NCBI RefSeq assembly: GCF_964275005.1
Contig: NC_092689.1
Span: forward strand, 7,045,200 to 7,109,199
Length of the DNA stretch: 64,000 nt
Source of the DNA: Diadema setosum
Taxonomy: Eukaryota > Echinodermata > Echinoidea > Diadematoida > Diadematidae
Direction: 5' to 3'
Shown here: positions 1 to 11,971 of the stretch, piece after piece
How positions within the stretch are numbered: the first letter of the stretch is position 1
Layout: every line of letters begins with the position of its first letter
Notes under the pieces: model-generated
Databases searched by the model: none
What the model was told of the DNA's origin: nothing
Seen by the model: only the letters and a program-made list of their open reading frames with translations
Position numbers and translations under genes: made by a program

Positions 1-57
1 CTATCTATCTATCTATTACTCTATCTATCTATCTACATTTGTATCTATCTATCCATC

Positions 58-107
<50 letters not shown>

Positions 108-156
108 ATTCTATCTATCTATCTTATCTATTTATCTATCTATCTATCTACATATG

Positions 157-225
<69 letters not shown>

Positions 226-227
226 AC

Positions 228-274
<47 letters not shown>
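1..274. repeat. (TATC)n microsatellite
   Basis: An almost pure tetranucleotide run with a few interruptions fills the first 274 bases. Its reading frames give only Y-L-S-I repeats and are not genes. It lies in the intron upstream of module 1. The rest of that intron, to 1109, holds only the short palindromic repeat listed at 394-427. Confidence 0.97.
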
Positions 275-393
275 GGTATATTGAATGTGTTCCTTCTATG
301 TGAACAGTGGGTCTAACCAGACTCCGAGATATTTGAAAGTACATGTACATGTATCAATTATCCAGTGTCACTCAGTCATGCTATGGTACATTT

Positions 394-427
394 TTATGCC
401 TCCGCCACGAAGTGGTGCCGGAGGCAT
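394..427. repeat. inverted-repeat start of a dispersed repeat
   Basis: ATGCCTCCGCCAC is followed after four bases by its near-perfect complement GTGGTGCCGGAGGCAT. This hairpin resembles the edge of a common dispersed repeat of marine invertebrates. The other edge of the element could not be fixed, and 430-1109 shows nothing else recognisable. Confidence 0.5.
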
Positions 428-1109
428 TATTTATCTGTAGATCGAAGCAAAGTTGGTGAAATACATTATGTACTCTGTATTAGCAGCATAAAGGTCAAAG
501 GTCTAGGGCAATTCATTAAGTTCTATTGCATGGATGTAATGTTTTTGGACAGGCCCATTTCAGACATAGCGCACATCAAGGGTTATACAGTGTACAGTGT
601 ATGTCACCATAATTTATAAACCCCGAACTGTTTTCACAACAGCTATACCATGGTAGGTACTCAGTCTGGTAATATGACTTTGTACATTTGTATAATGTCA
701 TGAACTAGTAGAACAAGAGTTTGTCAGAAAACTGTTACTGGTTGGTTATGAGAATTGCCAATTGGATGTGATGAAAATTTGATGCGCTACTCATCTTAAA
801 GCACAAAAGGAAGAGGAAGATATATCAATGCATAGCAGCTTTTGTCATTTCTTCATTTTTTCCTAGTCTTAATTTCAGAGTGTTCATATTTGTATTTTCT
901 GTCATGTAAGAAACATAGATGCATACAGCAGTGTCACTTGGACTTTGCTGAATAAGAATCAACAATTCTCATTGAATGAATGTTAAGTGATAACAGAGCA
1001 TGTGTTGTCAAGTTGTAACAGAACACAGTTATTTATTCTGACAAATTTCATACAAGTTTTGTTCCTGTTTTTTTTTTTCTCTGTCATTTCTTAAATTCTG
1101 TCTGTGCAG

Positions 1110-1340
1110 CCTCTTTGAATTCAAGCACAGTGATTGAAATTGCCCGAAATGAAACAGCAATCTGGCTTATTCATGGTGGGTCATCTGACAGTACCTTTAA
1201 CATCACTCCGTCTGATGGTGTCCGTACTGTTCCGGGAGACTTCAACCGACTCTCTTTCTTTGATTTGACCCCTGGGCAACCGTATCACGTCCAGATCTTG
1301 TCGCAGAATACAGTCATTGCTACGTATGAATTTGACCTTG
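1110..1340 (+). CDS. FN3 module 1 (type A), exon
   Basis: A 77-residue module with short loops. The B strand carries A-I-W-L near residue 17, and the tyrosine corner is DLTPGQPYHV near residue 52. Sequons NSS, NET and NIT are present. The stretch NITPSDGV recurs in module 5, its closest relative here. The acceptor is TGTGCAG and the donor GTAAGG, both phase 1. The following intron (1341-1999) holds only a short GT run near 1876-1891. Confidence 0.85.
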
Positions 1341-1999
1341 GTAAGGATGATATTACGCTCCTTGCAACAAAGCTTATGATCAGCAGTCAAGTACACTTGT
1401 ACGTCTAGCTGTTAAAATGACACCTACGGTACCTGATACACGTTTGCAAAGTGCATTGTGTACTGTATGTATATATATGACTATGATAAAGTGACCCTAT
1501 TAATGTATCTGCTACATCATCACTGGGGTGACAAGACCTTGTATCTCAAATTTTGGTTAAAATTCCTTTTTTTTTTTAATTAATAGTTAGATAATCAGTT
1601 AAGTGATGTCCTGTCCAAATCCCAGCAGACTTACCCCCAAAATGAAGCCGCCATGTCATGTCAAAGGAAAGGCTTTCGTATTTGATATTATGTAATAATA
1701 TGAACATTTGACATTTTGTAGCTATGAGGTCTTGTTGCCCCAGCGATGATTTATTTTCTGCTGATTTGTCAGACTATTTATGATTTGCCTCATTGATAGA
1801 AGAGCATGGACACCATCTTGAGTGTGCTTATATATGTGTGCGTGCAACTGCATGCATGTTCGGGTGTTTATTTGTGTGTGTGTGTGTGTGTATTCGTTTG
1901 CACTTGTATATCTGTCAAATGCACTTTGGACAAACTCTTTCGTTCATTACACTTTCCCTCTTAAATCTCTCTATATCTAATGCATCTCTCTCCTTGTAG

Positions 2000-2281
2000 C
2001 TCCAACGGATCCTATTGTGGACGTCACCGGTGTCACAGCGACTTCAGTAATGCTGTCCATTTCACCAGGGCCCAGCGTCGTCCAGGAGTACATGGTCAAC
2101 TACACGTCTCTCTCGGATGACCCATTCAGCTGCGAGACCGTGATGACCGTCAGCGTGACCGAAGAAGAAGCGGCAAACTACACTCTCTCTCTGCTGCATC
2201 CGGACCACTCCTACCAAATTTCAGTCAGGGCGGTTTCCAGGACCACTGAGAGTGGGGCCACCATGGTCACAGCCACCACTG
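2000..2281 (+). CDS. FN3 module 2 (type B), exon
   Basis: A 94-residue module that opens with P-T-D-P. The usual B-strand tryptophan is absent: the segment reads VMLSISPGPSVVQEY. It matches module 6, which also has P-G-P in place of P-P-x-G and a cysteine about 20 residues later. The corner is LLHPDHSYQISV, and NYT occurs twice. Acceptor CTTGTAG, donor GTGAGT, phase 1 on both sides. The intron to 3308 holds one small inverted-repeat element (2588-2796). Confidence 0.87.
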
Positions 2282-2587
2282 GTGAGTGATCTCCACGGAT
2301 ATCATTTCTTTCCCAATTTGTCAAGTGCTGCCCCAGTCAAGCACATACAGAGACATCATGTGGTAGTATTTTATCTTACACATAAATACCAGGGTTAGAT
2401 CATATCAAGTGTGCATCAGTATTTATTGTAGTGGAATAGCACATGGCTTAAAATATGATAAGGGGATAAATGAAACATTTTTGTTGTGCTCACACGAAGC
2501 CACTCTAGAGGAGGCTATTAGTCTTTATATCAAATTTTACACCTTTCCAATGGAATACTCCGCACTTGCACATTTCCTTGGCAGTAG

Positions 2588-2796
2588 TACTGTAAAACAT
2601 GATATATTCGCGGCATGAAATTTTCACGAATTGGAGCAGACAGCCTTTTTCGTTGCATGAAATTTTCGCAAATTGCCACTGGCGTTCAATGCATGTAGTG
2701 TAGACAAAAACGTTCGCGTGCATTTTAATTTTGCAAATTTTGGCGCTTGCCAAATTCGCGAAATTAAAATGCATGCGAAAATTCTTCGTTTTACAC
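2588..2796. mobile_element. MITE-like element, family with TTTTCGC arms, copy 1
   Basis: The ends are imperfect inverted repeats (CTGTAAAAC on the left, GTTTTACAC on the right), and the body is rich in AAATTTTCGC-like words on both strands. A second copy lies at 23931-24135 with the same internal order, including a shared block around CAATGCAT. It is non-coding and probably a non-autonomous DNA transposon. Confidence 0.7.
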
Positions 2797-3308
2797 TGTG
2801 TGTTGAAGTAAGTGGAGTCATGAAAGTTTGGTAATTGATTATTTCACTTGAGAAATAAGGTATTTAATATATTCACTCAAAAAAATTATGTAACAGCAAA
2901 CTTGCCCCTGAACAACCTGGCTCTGTTGGAATAAACATCAAACAGTTGAAAATGAAGTTCTTATTTGTGTTTTGCAAAAGCAGAATTTCTATATTCTTTT
3001 TTTTCTTCCCAAAAAGGATAGGAGATTTCATAGCAGATTTTATCTTTCACAGCTCTTTCTGTACTATATCATTAAGAACATTTCAAGTAGGGTCTGTGTC
3101 TTCATCTGCTGTTTGCCTCTTCCATGATTTTTTTTAGAGAATGAAGAAATGTGTACAATATCCCTTTAAGAAAGTGTGCAAGCAGCATTAATCATGAACC
3201 ACAGAAGAAAATCAAGACTTTTCTGTTTAAGGTCATGTTCTCTGCCTGATGCTATGTGATATTTCTAATTAGTATCCATGAGATGTTGTGTTTCTCTCTC
3301 TCCACTAG

Positions 3309-3575
3309 ATCCTCTTCTTGGCAATGGATTTACTGTGGTGGAAAGGAGTGTGGATTCCATCACACTGGCGTGGACGTCAAACTCCTCGTACGATATATCT
3401 GTGACTTCCAATTCGGGTGGAGGGACATGGAGCACTGTACAAGAGTTGTCCTATACCGACTGCAGCTTTTCAAGAACGCGAACATTTAACCTCAGTATGC
3501 CAGGAACAACATACGTTGTAACATATCTTCCACGTGGAAATGATGTCGGTTCATTCAATATCACTGTTCGCAGGG
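3309..3575 (+). CDS. FN3 module 3 (type A), exon
   Basis: An 89-residue module. ITLAW marks the B strand near residue 22, and a glycine-serine-rich C-C' region follows. The corner is LSMPGTTYVVTY. One cysteine lies in YTDCS, and sequons include NSS, NLS and NIT. Module 7 shares FTV at the start, LAW, a cysteine at the same place and the end of the domain. Acceptor CCACTAG, donor GTAAGT, phase 1. Nothing else is seen in the intron to 3953. Confidence 0.87.
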
Positions 3576-3953
3576 GTAAGTGGTCGGACTTGTGCTTTTT
3601 GTATTTATATTTGGGTGTCAAGTATTTTTTTTCCTTATCCATTTGCTATGTTTTATCCAGTACTATGCTTCCACACAGATTGTTTTCCTGCCCAAAGACT
3701 AAAACGATTATTTTAATTTCAATCATAATCAGAACAATCTTGAGTTCATGATTCGAGGCAGTATTCAATGTTTATGTCATTCAGTTAAAATGAGTTTGTC
3801 CTGGCCCTTGTCTAAAATAAATTTTCAAAACACTGATTTGTACATGTTATGCTGGACTGATGCTTTGTCCAGTCTACCTATGTACCCTTAGACCTTGCTT
3901 GTGTCCATAATTTGTTGTCTTTCACATCATTGTTACCATTTTTGCAATTGCAG

Positions 3954-4259
3954 ATCCGGGACCTCCTATGTCACTGATGGTAAACAATGTGACAAGAACA
4001 AGTGCTCGGTTGTCATGGCAACGTCCAGCAAGTGGGGAGGTGGACTCATACAAGGTGACAATAGTTTCATTGAATGACAGCCAGTACTTGCCCCCTGGAG
4101 ATGTGCTGACAGTGAGTCCAAATGAGATCATGAATGGCTATCTTCTGGAGGGGCTGATACCATCTGCTGACTATGATGTGAGCGTGGAGTCTGTGCTGGA
4201 TGCCACAGAGCAGTTTGAAACTCAGGAGAGTAGCGCAGCAAATGTGTCTTTTACCACAG
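3954..4259 (+). CDS. FN3 module 4 (type B), exon
   Basis: At 102 residues this is the longest module in the window. It opens P-G-P-P and carries LSWQRPASGEVDSYKV, the classic type-B C-strand region. The corner is GLIPSADYDVSV. Its end, VLDATEQFETQES, has a counterpart in module 8 and a weaker one in module 12. Acceptor ATTGCAG, donor GTGCGT, phase 1. The intron to 5410 holds a short GTTT run near 4516-4541 and nothing else clear. Confidence 0.88.
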
Positions 4260-5410
4260 GTGCGTACCGTGTGACTTACCAACCCTCGATATGTCCAGCA
4301 TTTACACGCAGTCAGCCAATTGAAAGTAACCACCAGGCTCAAATTCCACGAAAGGTCATAGATTAGGCTTCTGTGCAATGTACCAAAATCTGTCATTTGG
4401 GTTGACCGACTCGAATTTGTAAAGTTTTTATTATCTTGGAGAGTAATTTTTTCCCGACCCACTGTCAAAATTTGGCAGCTCAAAACCAAACCAAAATTGA
4501 GATATTAGCAGGTTGTTTTTGTTTGTTTGTTTGTTTGTTTTTTTGACGATGCATTTTTGGACAGGTGCTGCTTTCACTCTGAAGTGGAATGTGTTTTCAA
4601 ATGTACTTCTGCACACCACTCCCGAGTGTAAATCCTGTCTGTAAATCCTCTTTCTCCCCTTCCTGTGAAGCTGCATCTCATATTAAACTCTCTCTTGTTT
4701 CAATCATGTTTAATATGGGTGAGGATGGTCCAACTTGTACAAGCTCTATATCATTTAAAAGTTTAGAGCTTACTCTTTAAAACTATGTCAAAATGGACAT
4801 TAGCTGTGGCCTACTTTTTGTACATTTTGAGCTTGGCAGAGACAAATATTCTTTAATTACAAGATTCAAAGATGTGGTGAATACGTGAGTCAGCGGGAAC
4901 ATATACACCGCAGCATGCTGGGAGCGAAACAGCTGTTGTTTGTGTTGTTGTTTTAAGACCATCGCATGACTACTGTGTCCTGTGACATGTGATGGTGATT
5001 AGGTGCCCCATCACAAGATGAAACCTACATGCAACTATTGCAATCTGTGAATGATCATATTTATTTGTTTTTGTTTTTTCTAGTTCTAAGTGTCGTGATT
5101 CTTTTGTCTGCTTCAGGTATGATCTTAGGGCTGCTCCTTTTGTTATTGAAAGGGAGAATAAAGAGTCTTCCATCATAGATATGTATGTAATTTGCAGATG
5201 CATATTTACATATGACAGTTTGATACATATTCATTGGTAAGTTAGGCCATTCCTCATATTTTTTTGTGTTTGTTCTGTTTACTCATGGCTTGTCTGTCAA
5301 GGTGAACTCTTCACCAGTTACCTGATCTTGTTATTAGGAGCATTGCATTTTATTGCCTATTTGATGTGTGTTGTTGTTTTTTTGTTAATATCTTATCTCC
5401 AATGTTTCAG

Positions 5411-5653
5411 AGGATCCCAGAGAAAACGAGGTCCTTGTAACTATGACAACCAATGACTCGATTGAGTTCCTGCATGGGGTCAATGGAACAAGGTTCACCT
5501 ACAACATCACGCCATCTGACGGTGTCACGATCTTGCCCGATCCAAATGACCCCTATCGAGTGACTTTCGAAAATCTGCAGCCTGGCCTACTATATAGCGG
5601 CTTTATCGACCCCGGCGATGGCAACATTGTGCCGATTGATGATTTCCGATTGA
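5411..5653 (+). CDS. FN3 module 5 (type A), exon
   Basis: An 81-residue module closely related to module 1: both share L-H-G in the B-C region and the NITPSDGV stretch. The B-strand tryptophan is replaced (IEFLHG). The corner is NLQPGLLYSGF. Sequons NDS, NGT and NIT are present. Acceptor TTTCAG, donor GTGAGT, phase 1. The intron to 6336 shows no recognisable element. Confidence 0.85.
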
Positions 5654-6336
5654 GTGAGTGCGGCTCCTGATGTGGAGGCAGATTACTGTAAAATTTACTG
5701 ATGTACCTGGCATGCACAGCACTTGGCTCAATTACAACTGTATTTGTGGAGAAATGCGAGTGGACACGTAATAGAACATAAAATGTGATCAATGACATCT
5801 TGAAGCAGTCATGGTGATAGGTGCTCAAGATGCAGTTTTTGTTTTGTCATCTTATGTCACTAGTCTTGTTTTTAGAGCTGCATTCAAGTAGAATTATCTG
5901 CCCACTATAATAGAATATTAACAATGCAAAATACTCTCTTTGACCAGATAATTAACCAAATTTGTTCTACAAAACTTGCTCTCAGGTTTTGTCAGCTTCT
6001 TTTAAAACCAAAACATAGTTCTCATATGCCTGCAGAATTGTAGATTATTGGTCTACAATGTACAAAAAATAATGCTGTTATAACACAACTTTGGTTGTGT
6101 AGTAGCTAAAATACAAGATATCAGCCAAAACAATAAGTACATGTACTGCAGATTTTAGTAACTTTCAAGTTCTAGCACACTTTCTCCATTTTCTCCATGC
6201 CTTTACATAGCAGGGTTAGTTGTATGTGAAAATGTATTGTTTCACGATGTGTTAGTGTCACAACCTCTAGTTCAGTGTGTATGATATACAAGTGATTTGA
6301 TATTTGACACAAGATTTTATCAAATTCCATTCGCAG

Positions 6337-6621
6337 AACCTTCGACTCCAACGTTGACCACCCTGTCAACCAACATGTCACAAATCGAATTTGGTATTGA
6401 CCCTGGACCAGGGTACCGCGATCACTTCAACATCTCTTTCCGGAGTGTGGTACCCCGAGAGGAATGCGTGCACGAGGACAGTGTTGTCCTGTCTGCCTCC
6501 ACAGAAACCTATACCTTTGAAAACCTTGAAGGGGGAACATCCTATGTATTCACTGTTGTCTCAGAAGCTGGACCTCCCGTGCGCACCCACAGCCTTGAAG
6601 GCACTCAAGTCGAAAATACGA
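6337..6621 (+). CDS. FN3 module 6 (type B), exon
   Basis: A 95-residue module paired with module 2 by its IEFGIDPGPGYRDHF segment, which lacks the B-strand tryptophan, and by a cysteine in the following loop. The corner reads NLEGGTSYVFTV, so the usual proline is replaced by glycine. Acceptor TTCGCAG, donor GTGAGT, phase 1. The long intron to 8168 holds a minisatellite (6762-6985) and an inverted-repeat transposon in a TA run (7462-7778). Confidence 0.86.
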
Positions 6622-6761
6622 GTGAGTTTATCTTCTAGATATTCTTGAAAATCCATATGTCTTGTTTGCACAGAGTGAGATGACACAACCTGTGGTACTT
6701 GTCTTTATACAGCGTACAGCATGATTACACAGATGACGCTGTGGGTGGAACATGTGGTGCT

Positions 6762-6985
6762 GAGCCTGGCACTTGTGGCACTGATGGTGCCTAACCCTGT
6801 GCCAAAGGTGCTGTACCCTATGCTAGTGGTGCTACATGTACATGTATCTCATATGGAGACTGGAGCCTGACACTTCTGGCACTGATGGTGCCTAACCCTG
6901 TACAAATGGTGTCATACCCGGTTCTAATGGTGCTGCATGTATCATATATGGGGACTGAGCTTGGTACACGTGGCACTGTTGCAGG
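6762..6985. repeat. minisatellite, about 2.2 units of roughly 95-101 bases
   Basis: The phrase GAGCCTGGCAC begins units at 6762, 6863 (GAGCCTGACAC) and 6957 (GAGCTTGGTAC). Each unit goes on with GGCAC and GATGGTGCCTAACCCTG-like words. The units differ by several bases and small indels, so the array is not very recent. Confidence 0.75.
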
Positions 6986-7425
6986 TGTTACAATCTGTAT
7001 GCCGGGGGCTTCATGATGCAGTACTGTACAGTACATAACACTCTTGATTTAATGCATGGTATAGATGTTACCCAGTAGATATGATTTGCTGAATTTGCCA
7101 CATACATGAATGAATTGCCCATGCACGCATTCACGGACTCACTGTGGAAATTTTCAAATACGGAAAATTTATGCCATGTCATACAGAAAGGTTTGCTATG
7201 CAGCCTCTAGTAAATGTAAACAGATGTTTATTAGTAATATCTGAGTGACAGAAATTCTTTGACAAAGAAGAATTCATGAAGTAAAGAATGATAAGAAAAA
7301 AAAAGGCAGAATCAGCTTCTACATAGTCTCAATCTGTTGTAGAATAGCATTGAGAAGCAAATTTAAGGGGATTCTCAAGAAGAGTGTGTCTTTTGTGTCC
7401 AATTTGGTTAGGTGCATATATGTAA

Positions 7426-7426
<1 letters not shown>

Positions 7427-7465
<39 letters not shown>

Positions 7466-7774
7466 GCCGTGACGCGAGAAAAGGGCCCTTAGCGCCACCG
7501 CGCGCAAACGCCATGAACCAAAGCGGAAGTTTAACAAAGCAATACGCGCAAAAAATATCAACTAGCTAACTACGCGGAAATGCACAGACGCATCAAAAAG
7601 TGACAGAATTTGGACAAAACATGCTGTTTTGAATACCGTAAATGGGGCATTTAGGAGTGGACTTTCAGACAAAGGTTTGCATATCCAAATACGTAAGAGT
7701 TTCTTCTACAATATGGAGGTGAAAACTCATTTTCAGTATATAATTCCCTAAGGGCCCTTTTCTCGCGTCACGGC

Positions 7775-7807
<33 letters not shown>
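7427..7807. repeat. (TA)n microsatellite split by a transposon
   Basis: TA runs lie directly on both sides of the inverted-repeat element at 7462-7778 (about 7427-7463 and 7777-7806). The simplest reading is one TA array that took the insertion. Replication slippage after insertion is also possible. Confidence 0.85.
7462..7778. mobile_element. 317-bp MITE with perfect 31-bp terminal inverted repeats
   Basis: Bases 7462-7492, beginning ATGGGCCGTGACGCGAG, are the exact reverse complement of 7748-7778. The interior is non-coding and GC-richer than the flanks. Flanking TA dinucleotides would serve as target duplication for a Tc1/mariner-type transposase, but the TA array around it hides the true duplication. 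The perfect ends suggest recent movement. Confidence 0.88.
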
Positions 7808-7809
<2 letters not shown>

Positions 7810-8168
7810 GTACATGTACGTGTAATTGCTTTTGAAGTATATATTTTTTTGATTAAAATCCATATATTGACCTGCTTGTTCAACATGTGATGTCAAGATT
7901 AGGGAATGTTTTAATTTGCTATGCTGTTGTTGAACTGACCATTGGTATAAAGACAACGAAAAAAGAATCCCCCTCCCCCGAGCATTTTCATCATTAGATG
8001 TATTGGCAATTTTCTGCCTTCTATCCTAATGTGTCGCTTTTTTATTTTTTTCAATGAGAAAAATGTCCAGTTTCAAATACTCCTTTAAATGGTGTCAGAG
8101 TTCTGTTTTCATGATCAGATTCCATGAAATAAATGTTGCTTCAACTCTCTCTGTCGTTATTATGGTAG

Positions 8169-8432
8169 CTGTCATCCCTCAGGATACCTTTACTGTCTTG
8201 GACATCACATCTGACAGCGCTAGCCTAGCATGGGTCAATGGTCAGCCAACACCATTCAACATCACCAGGGAACGGAAAGTCGGGGGTCGGTACGTGCCCG
8301 ATGGGCTCTACCAATACGGCAACTGCGACGTGTCGTACGTGTTGGTAGCAGAGCCCCTAGAGTCAGCTACCGAGTATCGCTTCATGTATGTGCCACAATC
8401 TGGCAGCCCGTTTGAGGTGGAGATCAGAACGG
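8169..8432 (+). CDS. FN3 module 7 (type A), exon
   Basis: An 88-residue module. SLAWVNG marks the B-C region, with NIT just after. A single cysteine lies in YGNCDVSY, matching the cysteine of module 3. The corner is PLESATEYRFMY, with the P-G replaced. Acceptor TGGTAG, donor GTAAGG, phase 1. The intron to 9154 shows nothing recognisable beyond AT-rich sequence. Confidence 0.86.
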
Positions 8433-9154
8433 GTAAGGAAGGGACTGATATTAACTGGAGGGGGGTGGGAGGGTGGATGGAGAGGGGGATGAAATGACTC
8501 TTTTAGTGAAGGGTCAATTGGGAAGAATGGAGATGAACTGAAATTGACTAAAGGAGGGACAGTTTACCACCAATGTCCCATAAGTGGTAAGGTCTTCATA
8601 AATAAGGATTAATTTCAATGCAAAGTGAGGGTAAATTTCAATGCATTTTTTCCTACTTTTTAGACAGAGCAAAGGCACAATTCCTATGGCCAATATAGCA
8701 ATTAAGTTGTTCGCATTTCACTAAAAAAATATAAAAATGCTTTACCCCAGCCACTTAATTCAAGTCACATCAGCTTGTGAAGCCTGAGCTGTGGGAATAA
8801 ACAATTTTTAAAAAAGGACAGTTTACTGTGAAAATAACTCAAAGTGATTACAATCTACAGCCAACCAGTAGCGTTCACAATATCAGACAGTACAGAGAAC
8901 CTCAGGTTAAGTATGATTTTTTAAATGCTAGACCTTTTCAGTGATTTTCATTGGAGAATGATGTACAGTATAATTACATGCACTTAGAATTGTCAGGAAA
9001 TCGTTTACATGCTGTTCACATATCCTCTTTGTATGTAAATGTGAGACCCCACCTATTATCCATTGAGTACAATGTAATAATAAATGCATAAATGCATAAT
9101 AACAATATGCCATCCTGTGAAACTCAAATCTTACTCCTGGATTTCCCCTTGCAG

Positions 9155-9442
9155 ACCCAGAGTCCATATTCAACTGCTCTGTCGACACCACCGTCTCCAG
9201 CTACACCCTCACCTGGACTCCAGCCCCGGGGTCCAGGAACGACGGATATCGGGCGAGGATCACCGACCAAGACGGTGATGTCCAGGAAATGGTTGTACAA
9301 CCCGACGAGGAGCTGGAAATTTTCAAGAATCGGCTCCTTCCGGGTACGAACTTCACCTTTGTCATCAATGCGGTGCTCGATGCGACTGACACTTTCTCTG
9401 CACAGGAGGCAGCTGTGCCTTGCCAGATCGAGGCCGCTACAT
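9155..9442 (+). CDS. FN3 module 8 (type B), exon
   Basis: A 96-residue module that opens P-E-S with LTWTPAPGSRNDGYRARI in the C-strand region. The tyrosine of the corner is phenylalanine (RLLPGTNFTFVI). The end, AVLDATDTFSAQEA, resembles module 4. Cysteines lie near both ends (NCS and PCQI). The frame is read from the splice sites, because it has no early ATG. Acceptor CTTGCAG, donor GTGAGT, phase 1. The intron to 10059 shows nothing clear. Confidence 0.85.
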
Positions 9443-10059
9443 GTGAGTAGATTTGTTCTGCATTTGATTTGATTTGTTTATGCTGCTGATTTGTTGAGTT
9501 CCTGTAAACATCAAGATGTTATTTGTGTTCATTTATCTTCCACCAAGCCAGTTCTAGCACATTTTACTTGTTGATATTTCTGCACGTAGCCTAATCTCCA
9601 CACAAACTAAATGCCATGTGTTTTGTGCTACTTCAGTATAGCATTACATTCCTAGATATATCCATGCTGCAAAATATTTCACATTTCCAGTATTTGCTGG
9701 TTCTAGAGTTAGTAATAGAAACAGGATAATTTGTTGGAAATCATCCCAAACCTCTAGTTCATTTTTGCATTTGGCCTCATGGAATATCAACCTGTGTACA
9801 TTTTTGTATTCTATTTAATACCTCCAATGGGTTTTGTGATGTACAGTCACATTTGATGTGGATCATGCAATTGATGTAAAGAAGAGCACAATAAAGACCT
9901 GAAGCAAACTTGATATCAATATGTTGATAAGTGGAAAAAGGTGATAAAAAATACAGAAAGGTTGTTTCATCTCATATAATTGTGAGCTTCACAAGTGTTG
10001 AGCAGTACTAGATGGATTTGAATATTATAATTTTGTCAAACATTCTTTTTTTTTTGCAG

Positions 10060-10317
10060 TGCCTCTGTCTGAAGGTGTGGCGATACCGATGACTGTCAGC
10101 ACCACAAGCTTCATGCTCATCATAGGTGATGCCAGAAACGTGCCAGGATTCCAGGGTTATGAAATCACCGCTGATCCTCCAATTGACTCAGCAGACATCA
10201 CCATCGACTCAACTACCAGTACGGCTACTCTCGAAAACTTAACACCAGGGCAGCTGTATAATGTCACAACTCTTGTACAAGGCACCGACCTGGTGAACTT
10301 TTTCCTGGAACGAACAG
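10060..10317 (+). CDS. FN3 module 9 (type A), exon
   Basis: An 86-residue module that opens P-L-S-E-G. The B-strand tryptophan is missing (FMLIIGD). FQGYEIT marks the C' strand, and the corner is NLTPGQLYNVTT with two overlapping sequons. Acceptor TTTTGCAG, donor GTACAA (weak beyond position +4), phase 1. The intron to 11187 carries one GTAAAAGTGGA-family element (10480-10691). Confidence 0.84.
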
Positions 10318-10479
10318 GTACAAGTCAAGGAGTTTCATTCCGCCAGGGCGTGATACTAACTATTTTAGTTGGGCCAACAAAATCATCTAATTTCATTTTT
10401 GGTGGCTGAAAAAAGGAAAACATATTAGTAATGAAAATCATTCACTGAGCATCAAAGTAATACAATAAGCCATGATAGT

Positions 10480-10691
10480 TACTGTAAAAGTGGATATTTT
10501 CACGCGATTATTTTTTCGCATTGGCCAGGTTGGAAGAGTTTTGCGTGTTTTTAATTCCGCGGAATCAAGACATCAACCACTGGAACATATGGCGTGCAAA
10601 AATATTAGTGTGCTTTTATTTTTGTGCTGGTTTCAGGTTGTGCGAAACGCGCAAAAATTTCAACACCGCAAAAATTTCCACTTTTACAGTA
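10480..10691. mobile_element. MITE, GTAAAAGTGGA family, copy 1
   Basis: The ends are exact 15-base inverted repeats, TACTGTAAAAGTGGA. The body holds the family words GCGGAATCAAGACATCAAC and GGAACATATGG. Three more copies lie at 44897-45139, 55100-55311 and 55471-55670. It is non-coding, and TA at the edges may be the target duplication. Confidence 0.85.
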
Positions 10692-11187
10692 TTTGAAAAC
10701 TTGCAAGGTATGAGAAGTATAATACCACATATTGTTGCTGAGAAGTAAGATAAAAAAAATGAAATAAAATTATTTGATGAAACATTTATATATTTATAAA
10801 TCATAATTATGTGAAAATGAGCAGGTATGATAAAGGATGTCAAATACCTCATACTGTGACAGAGTTTATTTAGTAGTCTAACCTACAATTTTGTAACAGC
10901 AATCTTGAATTGAGGCATATACATGATTTTTTCATGACATCACATATTCATGAAATTATTATATTCAACAAATGGGTATACTTCTATTTTTTGATAGGTA
11001 TGATTTGGCTGTGAGTAAAAATATACCTCTCAGAGAAAATTGGGTGGAAGTACATGTATACCCCTATGTTGCTTGCTGATTAGGATGGTGTACTTTTAAA
11101 AGATTTTTAAAAAAGAGAATGTGTCATCATTGTTAATGAGTTGCTACTTTGTTTGTTTCCTTCTCTAATATACTTCTTCTCTCACAG

Positions 11188-11439
11188 TGCCTCTGAGTCC
11201 AGCTACGGTTTCATCCCCTGCCACTGCTGCGACTTCCGTCACTGTATCCTGGGCTCGCCCAGCGGGCGTCTTTGATTTCTTCCGTGTTTCTGTCAACCCG
11301 ACGATGGACACGGAAGAAACTTCTGCCACTCTTACTGATTTGCTGCCTGGCACAAACTACACAGTCAGTGTGGTAACCGTCAGTGGCACAGGTCCATACC
11401 AGCAGATTAGCAGCTCCACAGAATTGAATATAACCACCC
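11188..11439 (+). CDS. FN3 module 10 (type B), exon
   Basis: At 84 residues this is the shortest type-B module, but a canonical one. It has VTVSWARPAGVFDFFRV near residues 19-35 and the corner DLLPGTNYTVSV. The end NITT supplies a sequon. Acceptor TCACAG, donor GTGAGT, phase 1. The intron to 11971 contains T-rich tracts only. Confidence 0.87.
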
Positions 11440-11971
11440 GTGAGTTATCAGCATCACTGTATTAAAATCAATATCTATCTAAGTATGAATATTATTATTG
11501 AAATGTGTGGGAAAGAGTTGTAAGATAATTTTTGTGTATTTTTTTTTCTTCTCAAATTATATTTTGGGGCACACATTCGTGTTATAACCAACTTTATTCT
11601 TTGAAATACTATGGCCCTCATTTGGCCATGTGAAATATGTGTGAGGTGCATACTACACATAGTACTGGTACTTCATATTATGATTTTTAGTTTGTATTGA
11701 AGTTAATTGACACCACTTGGTATGAATTAAATTGTAATATCCCTTGACATTTTCTGCACAATCCAATGTTTTGCACTTGATATGCAAATCATGATGTAGG
11801 GAGAGAGCATGTGTATCATTGTATTGAATAGGTAATTTGTGATGTTCAGTAATCATTTAAGTCTCCATTTAAGGCATTATAGAAAAGATTTATCCAGCTC
11901 AATGCTATTAAATACTATGTTGTTGGTTTTTTTTTATACTTTTCTCTGTAATCTTTTTTTTTTATTTACAG

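Noticed and set aside
39-284. An open frame of Y-L-S-I repeats at the window start
   Set aside because: It is a translation of the TATC microsatellite.
1181-1396. Minus-strand open frames opposite exons throughout the window
   Set aside because: They are shadows of the conserved + strand coding exons, with no FN3 or other domain of their own.
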